Position numbers and translations under genes: made by a program
Shown here: positions 6,204 through 6,343 of the stretch, one piece after another
How the letters are laid out: each line of letters opens with the position of its first letter
How positions within the stretch are numbered: the stretch's first letter is position 1
From: Bryobacterales bacterium
GTDB lineage: Bacteria; Acidobacteriota; Terriglobia; Bryobacterales; Bryobacteraceae
Length of the DNA: 6,343 bases
Assembly (NCBI GenBank): GCA_025462985.1
Contig: JAOAPP010000700.1
Span: 1 to 6,343 of the forward strand
Reading direction: 5' to 3'
Notes under the pieces: model-generated
What the model was told of the DNA's origin: nothing
Databases searched by the model: none
The model's input: only the letters and a program-made list of their open reading frames with translations

Positions 6204-6343
6204 ATGAGTGCAAGCGAGAAACACCGGGTAGTAATTGTCGGCGGCGGTTTCGGCGGCCTGTATGCAGCGAAGGCCTTGAAACGTGCGACAGTAGACATTA
6301 CTGTCGTCGACCGCCGGAATTTCCACCTGTTTCAGCCCCTGCT
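6204..6343 (+). CDS. Type II NADH dehydrogenase-like FAD oxidoreductase, N-terminal fragment
   Basis: The first 46 residues are visible before the window ends. The start ATG at 6204 is followed by a classic dinucleotide-binding fold: RVVIVGGGFGGLYAAKAL (residues 8-25), with the GxGxxG loop for FAD, then the second strand ITVVDRRNFHLFQPL (32-46), whose acidic D36 should bind the adenine ribose. The NFHLFQPL block is typical of NDH-2 and related pyridine nucleotide-disulfide oxidoreductases, which pass electrons from NADH to quinone at the inner face of the membrane without pumping protons. The rest of the protein, including the NADH and quinone sites, is outside the window, so sulfide:quinone reductase or another family member cannot be fully excluded. 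There is no upstream in-frame start in the spacer and no Shine-Dalgarno motif. Confidence 0.85.
   Translation, partial: MSASEKHRVVIVGGGFGGLYAAKALKRATVDITVVDRRNFHLFQPL

Noticed and set aside
1..6343. Mobile elements, CRISPR arrays, tRNA or rRNA genes
   Set aside because: No transposase, integrase, terminal inverted repeats, regularly spaced repeats or RNA-gene signatures are visible anywhere in the window.

Overview
The window carries five protein-coding genes, two of them cut by the window edges, in bacterial-type DNA of moderately high G+C content. In order they are: the C-terminal end of an unrecognised protein (+ strand, ends at 203); an FkbM-family SAM-dependent methyltransferase on the minus strand (389-1246); a full-length error-prone DNA polymerase DnaE2/ImuC (+, 1370-4531); an amidase-signature hydrolase with a possible Tat signal (+, 4544-6124); and the N-terminus of a type II NADH dehydrogenase-like flavoprotein (+, from 6204 to the window end).

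No marker gene fixes the taxonomy. The style of the DnaE2 (a PHP domain without the late His ligand, and an active-site block reading PDIDLDLPSGD), the Tat-type amidase and the scarcity of Shine-Dalgarno motifs remind me of Acidobacteriota or a similar soil phylum. This is an impression from memory, not a phylogenetic result.

The methyltransferase and dnaE2 are transcribed divergently from a 123-bp AT-rich spacer, which is the most structured non-coding DNA here. It holds a 14-bp tandem repeat, a 10-bp-arm inverted repeat lying over a candidate -10 of the methyltransferase promoter, and a TATAGT box placed so that the dnaE2 mRNA could be leaderless and begin at its GTG codon. The amidase follows dnaE2 by 12 bp and is probably co-transcribed, although the two have no obvious shared function. 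The NADH dehydrogenase gene has its own 79-bp upstream gap with a short direct repeat.

The genes look like ordinary chromosomal neighbours rather than one pathway. The dnaE2 is an orphan in this window: the usual mutasome partners imuA and imuB, and lexA, are not adjacent. I see no mobile element, CRISPR array, RNA gene or clearly new multi-gene system. The observations worth following are the divergent regulatory region, the orphan leaderless dnaE2 and its degraded PHP metal site.
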